From: Limibacter armeniacum
GTDB lineage: Bacteria > Bacteroidota > Bacteroidia > Cytophagales > Flammeovirgaceae
Direction: 5' to 3'
NCBI RefSeq assembly: GCF_036880985.1
Contig: NZ_JBAJNO010000008.1
Coordinates: 1,054,001 to 1,118,000 of the forward strand
Length of the DNA: 64,000 nucleotides
Part shown: positions 51,137 through 60,421 of the stretch, piece by piece
Position numbering within the stretch: the stretch's first letter is position 1
How the letters are laid out: each line of letters begins with the position of its first letter
Made by a program: the position numbers and the translations under genes
Notes under the pieces: generated by a model
What the model saw: the letters and a program-made list of their open reading frames with translations, nothing else
Databases searched by the model: none
What the model was told of the DNA's origin: nothing

Positions 51137-51559
51137 TTAGATCGCGTCATAACTAGGCCAGTAAGGGCTGTTGCTGTCCTGTTTCTGTGCTGTGATAGGC
51201 TTGTTCTCTTTCAGGTTTTGAGCATTCTGATAAAGCTCAAATAGTGAATAAAGGGCCTTCACATTTCCTTCAATGATCATATGTCCCTGCTCCTCTTTTC
51301 TAGAGTGAAACTCTCTTAACCAAGTGTATTTATCGTCAATAAGTCCTTCACTGACATGCGTCGTTACATCTCCCTGAATCAGGTTCATGGAACTGCTGAT
51401 CACTTTTACATCTGCCTCTTCTTTTCTTGTAACATTATTGCCATCCACCTCATAGTCACTGACAATTGTTTTGACTTCAAGGTTAACAAGGTTGCTGATG
51501 TGTTTCTCTATATTATTAAGGAAATCAGAAAACAGGTTCTGTTCTTTTTGTTCAGACAT
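51137..51559 (-). CDS. unknown protein, first gene of the cluster
   Basis: A 140-aa acidic, helical protein. FLNNIEKHISNLVNLEVKTIVSDYEV and NLIQGDVTTHVSEGLIDD mirror parts of the product of 50189-51043. The 93-bp gap to that gene contains a possible separate start, but an operon is likely. No family recognised. Confidence 0.6.
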   Translation of the reverse strand: MSEQKEQNLFSDFLNNIEKHISNLVNLEVKTIVSDYEVDGNNVTRKEEADVKVISSSMNLIQGDVTTHVSEGLIDDKYTWLREFHSRKEEQGHMIIEGNVKALYSLFELYQNAQNLKENKPITAQKQDSNSPYWPSYDAI

Positions 51560-51669
51560 ATCTATGTATGGGGTTTATGTTTCTAGCTTTATCGTTCCTG
51601 TATTCAATTTTAATGATTGAAAATGAATTTTACACAAAAAATACCCGCTATTTTTAAATTCAGTGTTGC

Positions 51670-52731
51670 CTACCTGTTTACCAATCGGTAATTGCCTTTG
51701 ATCGGGAAGTGATCAGAATAGGGTACTTGAAGAGTGTTGAAATTGTTGGTTTGTAGCCCTTTACTGTAAAACTGGTTGTCTAATCTAAGGAAGAAAAGCT
51801 TAGAGTGGTTCAGGGTGAAGCCAAGGCCAATTCCTTTTTCTTCAAAAGCATTTTTTAGGATTGACCTGATTCTCTGATAGGGATAACTGAAAGGTGTATC
51901 ATTGAAATCTCCACAAAGGATTGTGCGGTAAGGGCTTTCCTGTATAAACTTATATAGGATATTGACTTGTTCAGCCCTTCTGGATTGACTTTTTCGGTAC
52001 TTGGTTAGCATTCGCCAAGCTTTCATAAAAATACCCGCATGTTGAATGTTGCGGTCCTCGCTAAACACCATTGAGTGTAGGTGAGTATTTATGATTCTGA
52101 CTGTTTCTTTACCTATCTGAACATCTGCATAAATAGCTCCATTGGATGTGCCTTTTGTATAGGGTAGTTGGATCTTTCCTGTGTTGGTGATGGGAAATCG
52201 GCTGAAGATGGCGAGACCAAATTGATCGCCCATATGGTTGGTGGTAATCGGTACTGCATGAGCGTTGTAACCATTTTTTTGAAGTCTTTCAATTGTTCTG
52301 AATAGCCCTTCTGGTTGGTTTTTCCCATTTCGATCCTGATTGTAAAACTCTTGAAAACATTTGATATCGCTTTGATCGTTCTCTAGAAACTGTAGAATAG
52401 CTTCACTTTCCTGAAAGTCATTGTTTAGGTGCTTGTAAACATTGAAAACCTGAACGTTGTAACTCAATACAGAGAGGTCAGTCTTTTTGGTAGATGGTAC
52501 TCCAGTGCCAACAAAGGCATTGATGAAGTGTGCTCCATAAGTAAGCATCAGGATAGAAGGGATGGCTTTTTGCCATTTGCGGTTGAAAATCCACCATGTA
52601 GCAAGTCCGCTCTGAAGCAGTACAACAGCAGGTAGTGCGAGCGTCAGCCAAGTACTGAACGGGACGTTTTCAGGAGATATCTGAGCGGAGAGAATAGCCA
52701 GCGCAGAAATGACAATAGTAAACCAATACAT
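51670..52731 (-). CDS. endonuclease/exonuclease/phosphatase-family protein, membrane-anchored
   Basis: A 353-aa protein. The N-terminal region of about 75 residues has three helices, then an EEP domain. LSVLSYNVQVFN (about 88-99) carries the Asn, CFQEFYN (about 124-130) the metal-binding Glu, INTHLHSM, CGDFNDTPFSYPY (about 268-280) the Asp-Asn pair, and SDHFPI (about 340) the terminal Asp-His. Family members hydrolyse phosphodiesters of nucleic acids, lipids or inositol phosphates; with this topology the active site probably faces the periplasm. Substrate unknown. Confidence 0.85.
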   Translation of the reverse strand: MYWFTIVISALAILSAQISPENVPFSTWLTLALPAVVLLQSGLATWWIFNRKWQKAIPSILMLTYGAHFINAFVGTGVPSTKKTDLSVLSYNVQVFNVYKHLNNDFQESEAILQFLENDQSDIKCFQEFYNQDRNGKNQPEGLFRTIERLQKNGYNAHAVPITTNHMGDQFGLAIFSRFPITNTGKIQLPYTKGTSNGAIYADVQIGKETVRIINTHLHSMVFSEDRNIQHAGIFMKAWRMLTKYRKSQSRRAEQVNILYKFIQESPYRTILCGDFNDTPFSYPYQRIRSILKNAFEEKGIGLGFTLNHSKLFFLRLDNQFYSKGLQTNNFNTLQVPYSDHFPIKGNYRLVNR

Positions 52732-52764
52732 GTGTGCAGGAGAGTAAGTGTGACAATAGGAGTG

Positions 52765-52986
52765 TCAATATCCTTGATTTTCTTTGTTAAAAAGTGATTT
52801 CAGAGGGGCAAACCAAAAATATTTAACTTTAGTAACAAAATTCCATAGCAGTTTTTTTAATGATCCTTTAGCTTTGCAGGCTTCGTTATAAGTTAGCATC
52901 CATTGCTGCTGATAACTATCATAAGATTCTAGGGTTGTGCCAAACAGTTTATAAATCATTTTGTCTAAGATGGAACTGTAATGCAT
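52765..52986 (-). CDS. small unknown protein
   Basis: A 73-aa frame with aromatic and basic residues (SYDSYQQQWMLTYNEACKAKGSLKKLLWNFVTKVKYFWF). It lies 33 bp upstream of the EEP gene on the same strand, so it may be its operon partner. No homologue recognised; it could be a chance frame. Confidence 0.4.
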   Translation of the reverse strand: MHYSSILDKMIYKLFGTTLESYDSYQQQWMLTYNEACKAKGSLKKLLWNFVTKVKYFWFAPLKSLFNKENQGY

Positions 52987-53076
52987 ATCCCGTATCTTTA
53001 ATAATAAGAATACATCATGAGGGTGTGTTCACTACAAAACCACAAAATAGCAGTACTTCTGTAAATACGAACCATA

Positions 53077-53604
53077 ATGAAAATCTGGAATAAAGAATTT
53101 GTACCTTTTATTAGTAAGGAAGAGATAGCGAAGCGTGTAAAGGAACTGGGTGAGCAGATCACGGATGTATATAAGGGGGAGGAGCTAGTCATTATTGGCG
53201 TTCTGAATGGATCCTTTATGTTTACATCAGACTTGGCTAAAGAAATTGCCATGCCTGCTGAGGTACAGTTTGTGCGCTATGCGTCTTATGAAGCCACTGA
53301 AAGTACAGGAGTAGTCAGAGAGCTTATCGGTTTTACAGACAATGTAAAAGGTAAGCATGTACTGATTGTAGAAGACATTGTTGACAGTGGTCGTACAATG
53401 AAGAAGTTACTGGAAGAAGTAAACCAATTTGAGCCAGCTTCAGTGAAAGTAGTTTCCTTGCTGTTTAAGCCGGAGGCTTTGAAGGTTGATGTTCAAGTGG
53501 ATTATGTTGGTTTTGAGATTGATCCAAGGTTTGTTGTTGGATATGGCTTGGACTATGACGGATTAGGTAGAAATATTGAAGAGATCCTTGTGCTCAAATC
53601 ATAA
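53077..53604 (+). CDS. hpt: hypoxanthine phosphoribosyltransferase
   Basis: A 175-aa type I phosphoribosyltransferase. VLIVEDIVDSGRTMKKLL (about residues 94-111) is the PRPP-binding loop; FVRYASYEATESTGVV gives the flexible loop SY, and VDYVGFEIDPRFVVGYGLDYDG (about 149-170) the purine-binding region with the terminal aromatic and DYDG typical of HPRT. It salvages hypoxanthine (and guanine) to IMP/GMP. A strong terminator follows. Monocistronic. Confidence 0.92.
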   Translation: MKIWNKEFVPFISKEEIAKRVKELGEQITDVYKGEELVIIGVLNGSFMFTSDLAKEIAMPAEVQFVRYASYEATESTGVVRELIGFTDNVKGKHVLIVEDIVDSGRTMKKLLEEVNQFEPASVKVVSLLFKPEALKVDVQVDYVGFEIDPRFVVGYGLDYDGLGRNIEEILVLKS

Positions 53605-53635
53605 GGCTTGAAACAGGATAGAATCAAGGATATAG

Positions 53636-53672
53636 AAGCTTCGCAGACAATTAGGTCTGCGAAGCTTTTTTG
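53636..53672 (+). terminator. rho-independent terminator after hpt
   Basis: Perfect 13-bp stem AAGCTTCGCAGAC / GTCTGCGAAGCTT (53636-53648 and 53655-53667), 6-base loop, then a T run. Confidence 0.92.
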
Positions 53673-53860
53673 TTAATTAGATCATTTCTGTAGTATTTTA
53701 CGACCTTGCCTTTCTTGATATTGCCATTTTTGGGAAGAGTTGAGTTGATAGTAAATGTTGCAATATTATTAGGCTGTGGAAAGACATTTTTGGCTTAAAC
53801 CTGTTACACAATTTGTTACTGTTGGTAACATGTGTGTACAGCTAAAAATATTGATGAGAA

Positions 53861-54511
53861 GTGGAACTATCAGAATTAAGAAGGCTGGTCAACAGCGGAG
53901 AGGGAACTCATATTGAGTTTAAGAAAAAAGTGGCAGATCCACTGAAAATCACAAAAGAGGTAGTGGCTTTTGCCAATGCTACAGGTGGGTACCTGATTGT
54001 AGGGGTCAGTGATGATGGGAAAATAGATGGCGTGAGGGAACCTGAAGGAGAGCTCTATATTCTGGAGGAAGAAATCCGAAAGCGTTGCAAGCCATCAGTT
54101 CACTATACTGTTCATAAGGTTCCGTTGAATAGAAACATTCATGTACTGGTATTGGAGATAAAAGAGAGTACTCAAAAACCCGTGTTTTTGGCATATAACC
54201 TCAAGACAGGTAGGGGAAAGGCTTATATCAGAGTTGCTGACAAAAGTGTACAGATGAGTAAGGTTGTCAGGAATATCCTGAAAGAAAGCAGGAGAGAGTT
54301 GATACAGGGATTCAGTTACGGAGTCAATGAGCAGTGGGTATTGAGGTACTTGGACGAGCATGAGAGGGTTACGCTGAAAGAGTTTTCAGAGAAGGCCAAG
54401 ATCTCACAGGAAGACGCTGAGGCGGTACTGGTGAGTTTGACGGTTTCAAATGTGTTGGAAGTTTTGCCAAGTGAAGTGCAGGATATCTTCCGTCTGAAAC
54501 CGAATGCATAA
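53861..54511 (+). CDS. AlbA_2 (Schlafen-like) DNA-binding-domain protein
   Basis: A 216-aa protein starting at GTG 53861. GEGTHIEFKKKV (about 13-24), VAFANATGGYLIVGVSDDGKIDGV (about 36-59) are the AlbA_2 signature (ExK, N-x-xGGxLxxGVxDxG). A C-terminal winged-helix-like stretch follows (VTLKEFSEKAKISQEDAEAVLVSLTVSNVL). Members act as DNA-binding or regulatory proteins. It precedes the DnaA-box cluster by about 50 bp. Confidence 0.8.
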   Translation: MELSELRRLVNSGEGTHIEFKKKVADPLKITKEVVAFANATGGYLIVGVSDDGKIDGVREPEGELYILEEEIRKRCKPSVHYTVHKVPLNRNIHVLVLEIKESTQKPVFLAYNLKTGRGKAYIRVADKSVQMSKVVRNILKESRRELIQGFSYGVNEQWVLRYLDEHERVTLKEFSEKAKISQEDAEAVLVSLTVSNVLEVLPSEVQDIFRLKPNA

Positions 54512-54540
54512 AAATCTTCTTTTTTGGTTTAAAAGAAGTA

Positions 54541-54790
54541 CAATTTATTATACAGATATTTATGTTGATAACGCTGTGAATAATGTTGATAACTAGGTTG
54601 TTAACAGTGGAGAAGCATGTTACTTTTCTTTGTTGATAACTTTATGATATATTAAATCTATAGCGTTGAATATGCGATTAAAGGCAGTTAGAGGTGTTTT
54701 TTCATAGTTATCAACAACTTACTCACACTGTTGGTAACTTTTTGTGAAACATTGTGGAACATGTTGATAAATTAACTACAATAATCTATT
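54541..54790. other. oriC: cluster of DnaA-box-like sequences, candidate replication origin
   Basis: A gene-free AT-rich stretch with TGTTGATAA at 54563, 54584, 54631 and 54762, the reverse TTATCAACA at 54708, TGTTGGTAA at 54729, and TGTGAATAA at 54575 (the reverse complement of TTATTCACA, a full consensus DnaA box). TGTTGATAA is one mismatch from the consensus. Seven boxes in about 210 bp next to an AT-rich tract (54641-54660) is the layout of a bacterial oriC. DnaA gene not in the window, which is normal in this phylum. A DnaA-regulated promoter is the alternative. Confidence 0.5.
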
Positions 54791-55036
54791 GAATTGTTAA
54801 TGAAAATTGGAATAACAATCTGTTTGTTGGGTTCTTAAAGGGAGGGCTACAGAACAGGTCAAATGGAAAAGCAACTACGATAATTGGAGACATGCTTTCC
54901 TTTTTACGATTATTTAGCTAAAATTGCTGCAAATATTAGGACTGTGTCCATAATCAGTAGCAGAATTTTAATATCCTGTTACTTATTAAATAGATCGGAA
55001 AAATATTTTTTTCAACAACCAAACATCATCCAAAAA

Positions 55037-55147
55037 ATGGAAGTTCTAGGTATCGCGGCTATCGCATTTATGGTGCCTCCTATGCTGGGCGCTATTGCTT
55101 ACGGAGTAATAAACTTTATGAAAGCAAAGAAAGAAATTGGCTTCTAA
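55037..55147 (+). CDS. very small membrane protein (36 aa)
   Basis: The ATG at 55037 gives a 36-residue peptide with one hydrophobic helix (LGIAAIAFMVPPMLGAIAYGVINFM) and a basic tail KAKKEIGF. The frame extends upstream to 54884 but that part looks non-coding. A terminator 23 bp downstream supports a real transcript. Function unknown. Confidence 0.5.
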   Translation: MEVLGIAAIAFMVPPMLGAIAYGVINFMKAKKEIGF

Positions 55148-55169
55148 TTAAAGATTAGTCAAACAAAAA

Positions 55170-55220
55170 AGCAGTAACCTTCAAGCTGAAAAGCATCAAG
55201 GTTACTGCTTATTTTTTGTC
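55170..55220. terminator. bidirectional terminator
   Basis: Perfect 12-bp stem AGCAGTAACCTT (55170-55181) / AAGGTTACTGCT (55198-55209) with T-rich flanks, between the small plus-strand gene and the convergent pullulanase gene. Confidence 0.9.
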
Positions 55221-55230
55221 TTATAAATGC

Positions 55231-57237
55231 TTATTTGACCATTACCAGTGCTGTTCTTCCCGGAACAGTGATGTTACCACCTTCCAAACGTCTAACTCCT
55301 GTAGGATCGGCTTTCTTGTCATCCACAATCACCAACCAACGTCCTTTGGGAACATTCAGGTTTTGAGGGCCTTTGTTACCATTAAAGATGACCATGATTT
55401 GTTCTGCCTTATCTCCATTGGCATGTCCTTCTATGGTATAACCTACTGTCAAAGGGTTTTTGAAAGACATAAACTTCAAATGCTTTTGAATCATTTCAGC
55501 AGTAGGCATTCTGAAGGCAGGGTGTGCCTTGCGTACTGCGATCAGTCCCTTGTAGTAATCTACTACATCTTTGTTTTCAACTTTCCACTCCCAGCGAATG
55601 CGGTTGATAGAATCAGGACTGTTGTATGAATTTTCTACGCCGAATTTGGTTCTCATCATTTCAACACCTGCATGTAGGAATGGAATACCTTGAGAGGTTA
55701 ACACAATAGCGTTTGAAAGCTTATGCATTTTCTTGATTTCTTCTTCCGAAGCCTCCTCATTTGAAACCTTCAGCTTGTCATACAGTGTGTGGTTATCATG
55801 GCAGGATACGTAGTTGATGGTCTGAGCAGGTTCGTTAGCCCAAGGCTCTTTGGAGTAATTCACTGCTGCATAGTTGACATCAGGGTGCTGTGTAGAGGCA
55901 ACAATCCCGAACTTGACACTTTCAGCTGTACCTTCCTTGCCCGATACAAAGCCTTTGCCTTTCTCTTCAGACCAATGCCCCTTAATGGCATCACGCATAT
56001 CATCTGAAAAGGCTGCTACCTGACCCATTTGTGGCATATGTGCTTTGAGGGCACGTTTTTCTACAGGCAATGGACTGTCACTAGCGGTCCATCCTTCTCC
56101 ATATACATAAATACTTGGGTCAACTTCCTTGAGTGCCGCTGTAAGCTGATTCATGGTCTCAATGTCATGAATTCCCATTAGGTCAAAACGGAAACCATCC
56201 AAATGATATTCTTTTGCCCAATAGAGAACCGACTCAATCATGTACTTACGCATCATGGCTCTGTCTGAAGCAGTCTCATTGCCACAGGCAGAAGCATCTG
56301 AGTATTTGCCATCTTCCCAATGGCGATAGTAATACCCTGGTAATTCCTGATTGAAGTAAGCTCTGTCTCTATCAAAAGTATGGTTATAAACGACGTCCAG
56401 TACTACTCTTAGCCCTTTGTCATGCATAGCCTTGACCATTTGCTTAAACTCTTTGATTCTAACAGCACCATCAGCAGGGTCAGTAGAATAGGAGCCTTCA
56501 GGAACATTGTAATTTTGGGGGTCGTAGCCCCAGTTGTATTGTGGTTGGTCCAACTTGCTTTCGTCAATAGTCTTGTAATCGAAAGCTGGTAGAATATGGA
56601 CGTGAGTAACACCCATTTCTGCAATGTGATCCAAACCTGTAGAGACTCCTTCTGGACCTTTTAGGCCACTTTCTGCTAGCCCCAAAAACTTACCTGGATA
56701 TTGGCTTCCGGCATTTTCAGAAATGGTGATATCCCTTACATGCAACTCATATAAGATAATGTCATTGATATTCTTAAGTGGAGGTCGTGTATCATTTTCC
56801 CACCCTTCAGGGTTGGTGGATGCCATATCTACAATCATGCCTCTCAGACCATTGGTACCTACCGCTTTTGCATAGATTCCAGGTGTCTCATTGAGCCATT
56901 TACCTTCTGACTTTACCTCAAATGTATAGTACTTGCCTTTGAGGTCTTCATTTATGCTAAGACTCCAAACGTCCTGTTCCCCTTTTTCAAGTGTGTAGGT
57001 TTTAGTTGGCTTTCCGCCTAGGTCATTGTCATAAAGGTTTACCTTGACCTCTTCAGCAGCCGGTGACCATAATTTAAAAGCAGTGGCATCTGGGTGGTAT
57101 GTTATGCCAAGGTCTGTGCCTTTGTAAACAGGCATTTGGTCATAATCTTTGTATTGTGGCTTTTCAGCCTGTTGGCAGCCGCCTAAAATTGTTGATCCTA
57201 TTAGTATGGCACTAGTTAAAAGCTGTTTTTTGTTCAT
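55231..57237 (-). CDS. pulA: type I pullulanase lipoprotein
   Basis: A 668-aa enzyme with a lipoprotein signal (MNKKQLLTSAILIGSTILGGC, Cys 21). A CBM48-like N-terminal domain (about 45-140, AFKLWSPAAEEVKVNLYD) precedes the GH13_14 catalytic barrel. YNWGYDPQNYN is the pullulanase-specific motif, DVVYNHT (region I), GFRFDLMGI (nucleophile Asp), YGEGW (acid/base Glu) and NYVSCHDNHTLYD complete the set. It hydrolyses alpha-1,6 bonds of pullulan and branched glucans, probably at the cell surface. Single gene; a shared terminator lies past its end. Confidence 0.92.
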   Translation of the reverse strand: MNKKQLLTSAILIGSTILGGCQQAEKPQYKDYDQMPVYKGTDLGITYHPDATAFKLWSPAAEEVKVNLYDNDLGGKPTKTYTLEKGEQDVWSLSINEDLKGKYYTFEVKSEGKWLNETPGIYAKAVGTNGLRGMIVDMASTNPEGWENDTRPPLKNINDIILYELHVRDITISENAGSQYPGKFLGLAESGLKGPEGVSTGLDHIAEMGVTHVHILPAFDYKTIDESKLDQPQYNWGYDPQNYNVPEGSYSTDPADGAVRIKEFKQMVKAMHDKGLRVVLDVVYNHTFDRDRAYFNQELPGYYYRHWEDGKYSDASACGNETASDRAMMRKYMIESVLYWAKEYHLDGFRFDLMGIHDIETMNQLTAALKEVDPSIYVYGEGWTASDSPLPVEKRALKAHMPQMGQVAAFSDDMRDAIKGHWSEEKGKGFVSGKEGTAESVKFGIVASTQHPDVNYAAVNYSKEPWANEPAQTINYVSCHDNHTLYDKLKVSNEEASEEEIKKMHKLSNAIVLTSQGIPFLHAGVEMMRTKFGVENSYNSPDSINRIRWEWKVENKDVVDYYKGLIAVRKAHPAFRMPTAEMIQKHLKFMSFKNPLTVGYTIEGHANGDKAEQIMVIFNGNKGPQNLNVPKGRWLVIVDDKKADPTGVRRLEGGNITVPGRTALVMVK

Positions 57238-57350
57238 ATTCAGTGTGGTAACTGTTGATTGTTATTTTTTGTCATAAACAGGATACAAGATATAGGATTT
57301 TTTGAGGATTAATGTTGATATAACTCATTCCAAATAAGATCGACCATTAT

Positions 57351-58292
57351 TTATTCCCTTTTGTATAGAAATTTATAGGTCAACCCCAACTCGATGGTGA
57401 TGATGATGACTCTATTCACTTCTGAGATGCCTTGGTTGAAATAAGCAATAGCGTTCTCATTATTGGGGTCTCGAAATGAGGTCTCTTCCTCCTTATTTGG
57501 CAAAGTAATACGCTCAGCGAAAGCTTGGGCATCAGGTCCTGTTTTGGTGAAAAATGTAACCTCCTGTGTATTGGGAAAGCTGACTCTATTTATAATGTCA
57601 GAAAAGAAGATACTGCCATACATAGCAAACTTACGGTTGATGTTCCAAACAATTCCTCCCATCAAACCTAGGGAAACCTTATCTACATGTTGCTTGAAAG
57701 GAACCTCTACAATCTCTGAGGAAGTGATTCCTGGAGCTGTAGTGGCATAACCATATTGGGCATTTCGGAGACTGTTTAGGTAAGCATCCCCTCCGAATGT
57801 GGACACGTTTAAAAAAGGTTCAATTTCTGTCCTGCGCTGATTGTAGGAAACCACTAAACAGGTGTAGGGATAGATTTTCCTGAACCTTTCGAAGTTATAC
57901 CTGAATATCAAGCTATAAGTGTTTACCAAATAAATGATGTTTTCTTCAGGAGCGGTAGTGAAAACTATGGCACCTTCATCAATTGCTAGGTTATTGTTTT
58001 CATTCACAGTAAGAATAAAGTTACTGGCTTTTTGAACAGTGTATATATCCTTGTGCCTGTTTCGACCATATCTAAAACCCAAGGTGAAAGTTTCATTAAC
58101 GTTGTAGTGAAGTGAATATGACTGATTGAATTTCCTGTTGAAACTTAAACTGGGAGTGAGTGGAATGGAAATAGGAGAAATGGAAATTTCAAATAACTTG
58201 AGGTCCTGTGCTTTAGAGGTTGATGGTTTGAAATAAAAAAACAAGAGCAGCACAATGGGGTACAGTCTGAAAGCATATTTGTTATAGGCCAT
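57351..58292 (-). CDS. outer-membrane beta-barrel paralogue 4
   Basis: The ATG at 58292 gives a signal peptide ending near FKPSTSKAQ; the longer frame to 58343 begins inside the upstream gene. Mature protein about 285 aa: DLKLFEISISPISIPLTPSLSFNRKFNQSYSLHYNVNETFTLGFRYG and a late TGPDAQAFAERITLP plus RDPNNENAIAYFNQG, the same framework as the three genes upstream. Outer-membrane porin-like barrel by pattern of alternating residues and C-terminal YKFLYKRE. Function unknown. Confidence 0.7.
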   Translation of the reverse strand: MAYNKYAFRLYPIVLLLFFYFKPSTSKAQDLKLFEISISPISIPLTPSLSFNRKFNQSYSLHYNVNETFTLGFRYGRNRHKDIYTVQKASNFILTVNENNNLAIDEGAIVFTTAPEENIIYLVNTYSLIFRYNFERFRKIYPYTCLVVSYNQRRTEIEPFLNVSTFGGDAYLNSLRNAQYGYATTAPGITSSEIVEVPFKQHVDKVSLGLMGGIVWNINRKFAMYGSIFFSDIINRVSFPNTQEVTFFTKTGPDAQAFAERITLPNKEEETSFRDPNNENAIAYFNQGISEVNRVIIITIELGLTYKFLYKRE

Positions 58293-58324
58293 GTCAAAAT
58301 GGGTAATAGATAGGAGGTTTAGGT

Positions 58325-59269
58325 TTATTTTTTGAAAAAGCACTTGAAGATAAATGATACTTCAAAGGTGATGACAGCTCTTGTGACCTCTTCTGAAGTG
58401 CTTTGTCCAAGGTAGGCAATTACATTGCTTGTGTTAGGGTCTTTGAATATTTGATCATCTTGTAAGTTAGGCAGCGTGATCAGCTCGGCTACAGTCTGTG
58501 CATCAGGTCCAGTCTTACGGATAAACTGTACTTCTTCTGTATTGGGTAACCCAATCCTGTTGATGAAATCTACAACAGTAAAAGCAGCATTGATGGAAAA
58601 TGTCCTGTTTATATTCCATTCAATGCCAGCTAAAACTCCAATGGACATGTTTCTGTGTGACATGTTAAAGGGGACAGGGACTATATCATCTCTACTGGTA
58701 AAGTCTGGGGGGCTGGAGAAGTCAAATCCTTCACTTGCATTTGACAGGTCTAGCAGGTATTGTTCATTGCCAAAGTTTGAAACACTAGAGAACTTTTTTA
58801 TGCGTGTAGATCTATAATTATAGGAAATAGGAATCGCAACAAATGGATTAATTGTTCTGAACTTAGCAAAATTGTATCTAAACAGGAGGCTAAACGACTC
58901 GATAGAATAATTGATGTTTTGTTCAAGTGCTGTAGTTACAAACAGGTTGCCTAGGTCAATATTAAACTCTCCATTTGGTTCTTCAAGTAATACAAGATTT
59001 GAATTGTCTTGAGCAGTATATATATCACTGAATCTTGAAATGCTGTATCGTACTCCAATAGCAAAGTTTGAGTTGACATTGTAAAATAAGGCATAGGCTT
59101 GTTCCAACTCACGGTTAAAACTGATAATTGGAGCCAAAGGAATTACAAGAGGCGAGACCTGAATCTCAAATGTTTTGAGGTCTTGCGCTTTGAGTTCCTT
59201 TTTAGGTAAAATACAAAGTGAAATAAAGGTAACTAGGAATAAGTATAGAGTAGTGATTTGTTTTTCCAT
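58325..59269 (-). CDS. outer-membrane beta-barrel paralogue 3
   Basis: A 314-aa protein, signal peptide through KKELKAQ, mature start DLKTFEIQVSPLVIPLAPIISFNRELEQAYALFYNVNS. Shares TGPDAQTVAELITLPN and FKDPNTSNVIAYLGQ with its neighbours. Ends with FEVSFIFKCFFKK, a typical aromatic barrel end. It lies 32 bp upstream of paralogue 4. Confidence 0.7.
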   Translation of the reverse strand: MEKQITTLYLFLVTFISLCILPKKELKAQDLKTFEIQVSPLVIPLAPIISFNRELEQAYALFYNVNSNFAIGVRYSISRFSDIYTAQDNSNLVLLEEPNGEFNIDLGNLFVTTALEQNINYSIESFSLLFRYNFAKFRTINPFVAIPISYNYRSTRIKKFSSVSNFGNEQYLLDLSNASEGFDFSSPPDFTSRDDIVPVPFNMSHRNMSIGVLAGIEWNINRTFSINAAFTVVDFINRIGLPNTEEVQFIRKTGPDAQTVAELITLPNLQDDQIFKDPNTSNVIAYLGQSTSEEVTRAVITFEVSFIFKCFFKK

Positions 59270-59439
59270 ATCAGGGTTTTTTGGAAAAAAACCGGTTGAA
59301 ATACTTGGGTATTCTTGGATGTGGTAAGAAATGCTTGTGTAGCAGGATGTAAGTCTTCTGTAAAATACTAATTATTTTATCAATTCATGTTTTCAATGCT
59401 CAGGTTAAATCTCATTAAGCGGAACTTCAAATAATACAG

Positions 59440-60366
59440 TCATTTTTTGTAGAACAGTTTCATAATAAAAGAAAGCTCAATATAAACGATAGGAGATCGA
59501 ACTGGGGTACCAGAGCTTGAGCCTAAAAAAGCAATAACGTTTTTAGAGTTAGGGTCTTTGAATTGTCTGTTTTCTCTGGGATTGGGAAAAAGTACATTTT
59601 CAGCAAATTGTTGTGCATCAGGACCATTTTTAAAGACAAAAACGGTTTCATATATATTTGGAATAGTTACCCTGTTAATTAAGTCAATGGCTATAACCTG
59701 AAATTGTAAAGCAAATGACCTTGAGAAATTCCAATCTATACCAGCGACTAGACTTCCTGAAACATTATGTCTTGAAACCAAAAACTCATTGGTAACAAAT
59801 GGGTCAACAGTAAGAATTTCTTCTGGAGAGAAAACCCCTGTATTGTAACCTCGAGTGGCTTCTGAAAGGCTTTTGGCTCGTTGATCTACCCCAGTGCTTG
59901 TATCTTCCTCAAACTGTTTAATTTCAGTGTATCGATGGTTTAGAGATACAGCAAGGCCAACAAAAGGATTGAAATTTTTAAGTCGTGAAAAGTGGTACTT
60001 TAGTAAAAAACTATAGGAGTCAACATGGTAGTCAACATTGTCTTCAATAGAGAAGAATACAAGCGTTTTGGCTAAGTCTAATGTTCCATCAGTGTAATGT
60101 AGATCTGAAAATTCCTTTATAGTGTATTGGTCATTGAAACTATTGTTTTGGAATCTGAAGCCAATAGAGAACTTTCTAGAAAGGTTATAGTAAGCAGCGT
60201 AGCTTTGAGAGAGTTGTCTACTTGTTGCAATGAAAGGTTGAAAAGGCGTTCCTAATGGTGAAACAGCAATTTCCAATGCTTTCAGGTCTTGTGCTTTTGA
60301 TGAAGGTGAAAGCAAGGGAGCTAAAAACAGTAACCATACTATAAAAAGGACATTGTGCTTTTCCAT
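59440..60366 (-). CDS. outer-membrane beta-barrel paralogue 2
   Basis: A 308-aa protein with a signal peptide (SPSSKAQ) and mature start DLKALEIAVSPLGTPFQPFIATSRQLSQSYAAYYN. The NGPDAQQFAENVLFPN and FKDPNSKNVIAFLGSSSG motifs and the IELSFIMKLFYKK end are shared with paralogue 1. It lies 55 bp downstream of paralogue 1. Confidence 0.7.
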   Translation of the reverse strand: MEKHNVLFIVWLLFLAPLLSPSSKAQDLKALEIAVSPLGTPFQPFIATSRQLSQSYAAYYNLSRKFSIGFRFQNNSFNDQYTIKEFSDLHYTDGTLDLAKTLVFFSIEDNVDYHVDSYSFLLKYHFSRLKNFNPFVGLAVSLNHRYTEIKQFEEDTSTGVDQRAKSLSEATRGYNTGVFSPEEILTVDPFVTNEFLVSRHNVSGSLVAGIDWNFSRSFALQFQVIAIDLINRVTIPNIYETVFVFKNGPDAQQFAENVLFPNPRENRQFKDPNSKNVIAFLGSSSGTPVRSPIVYIELSFIMKLFYKK

Positions 60367-60421
60367 ATGCTTTGTGCTGTTAGGGTTTAAACTGTTTGCG
60401 TAATGGAAACTGGGCGTAGGG

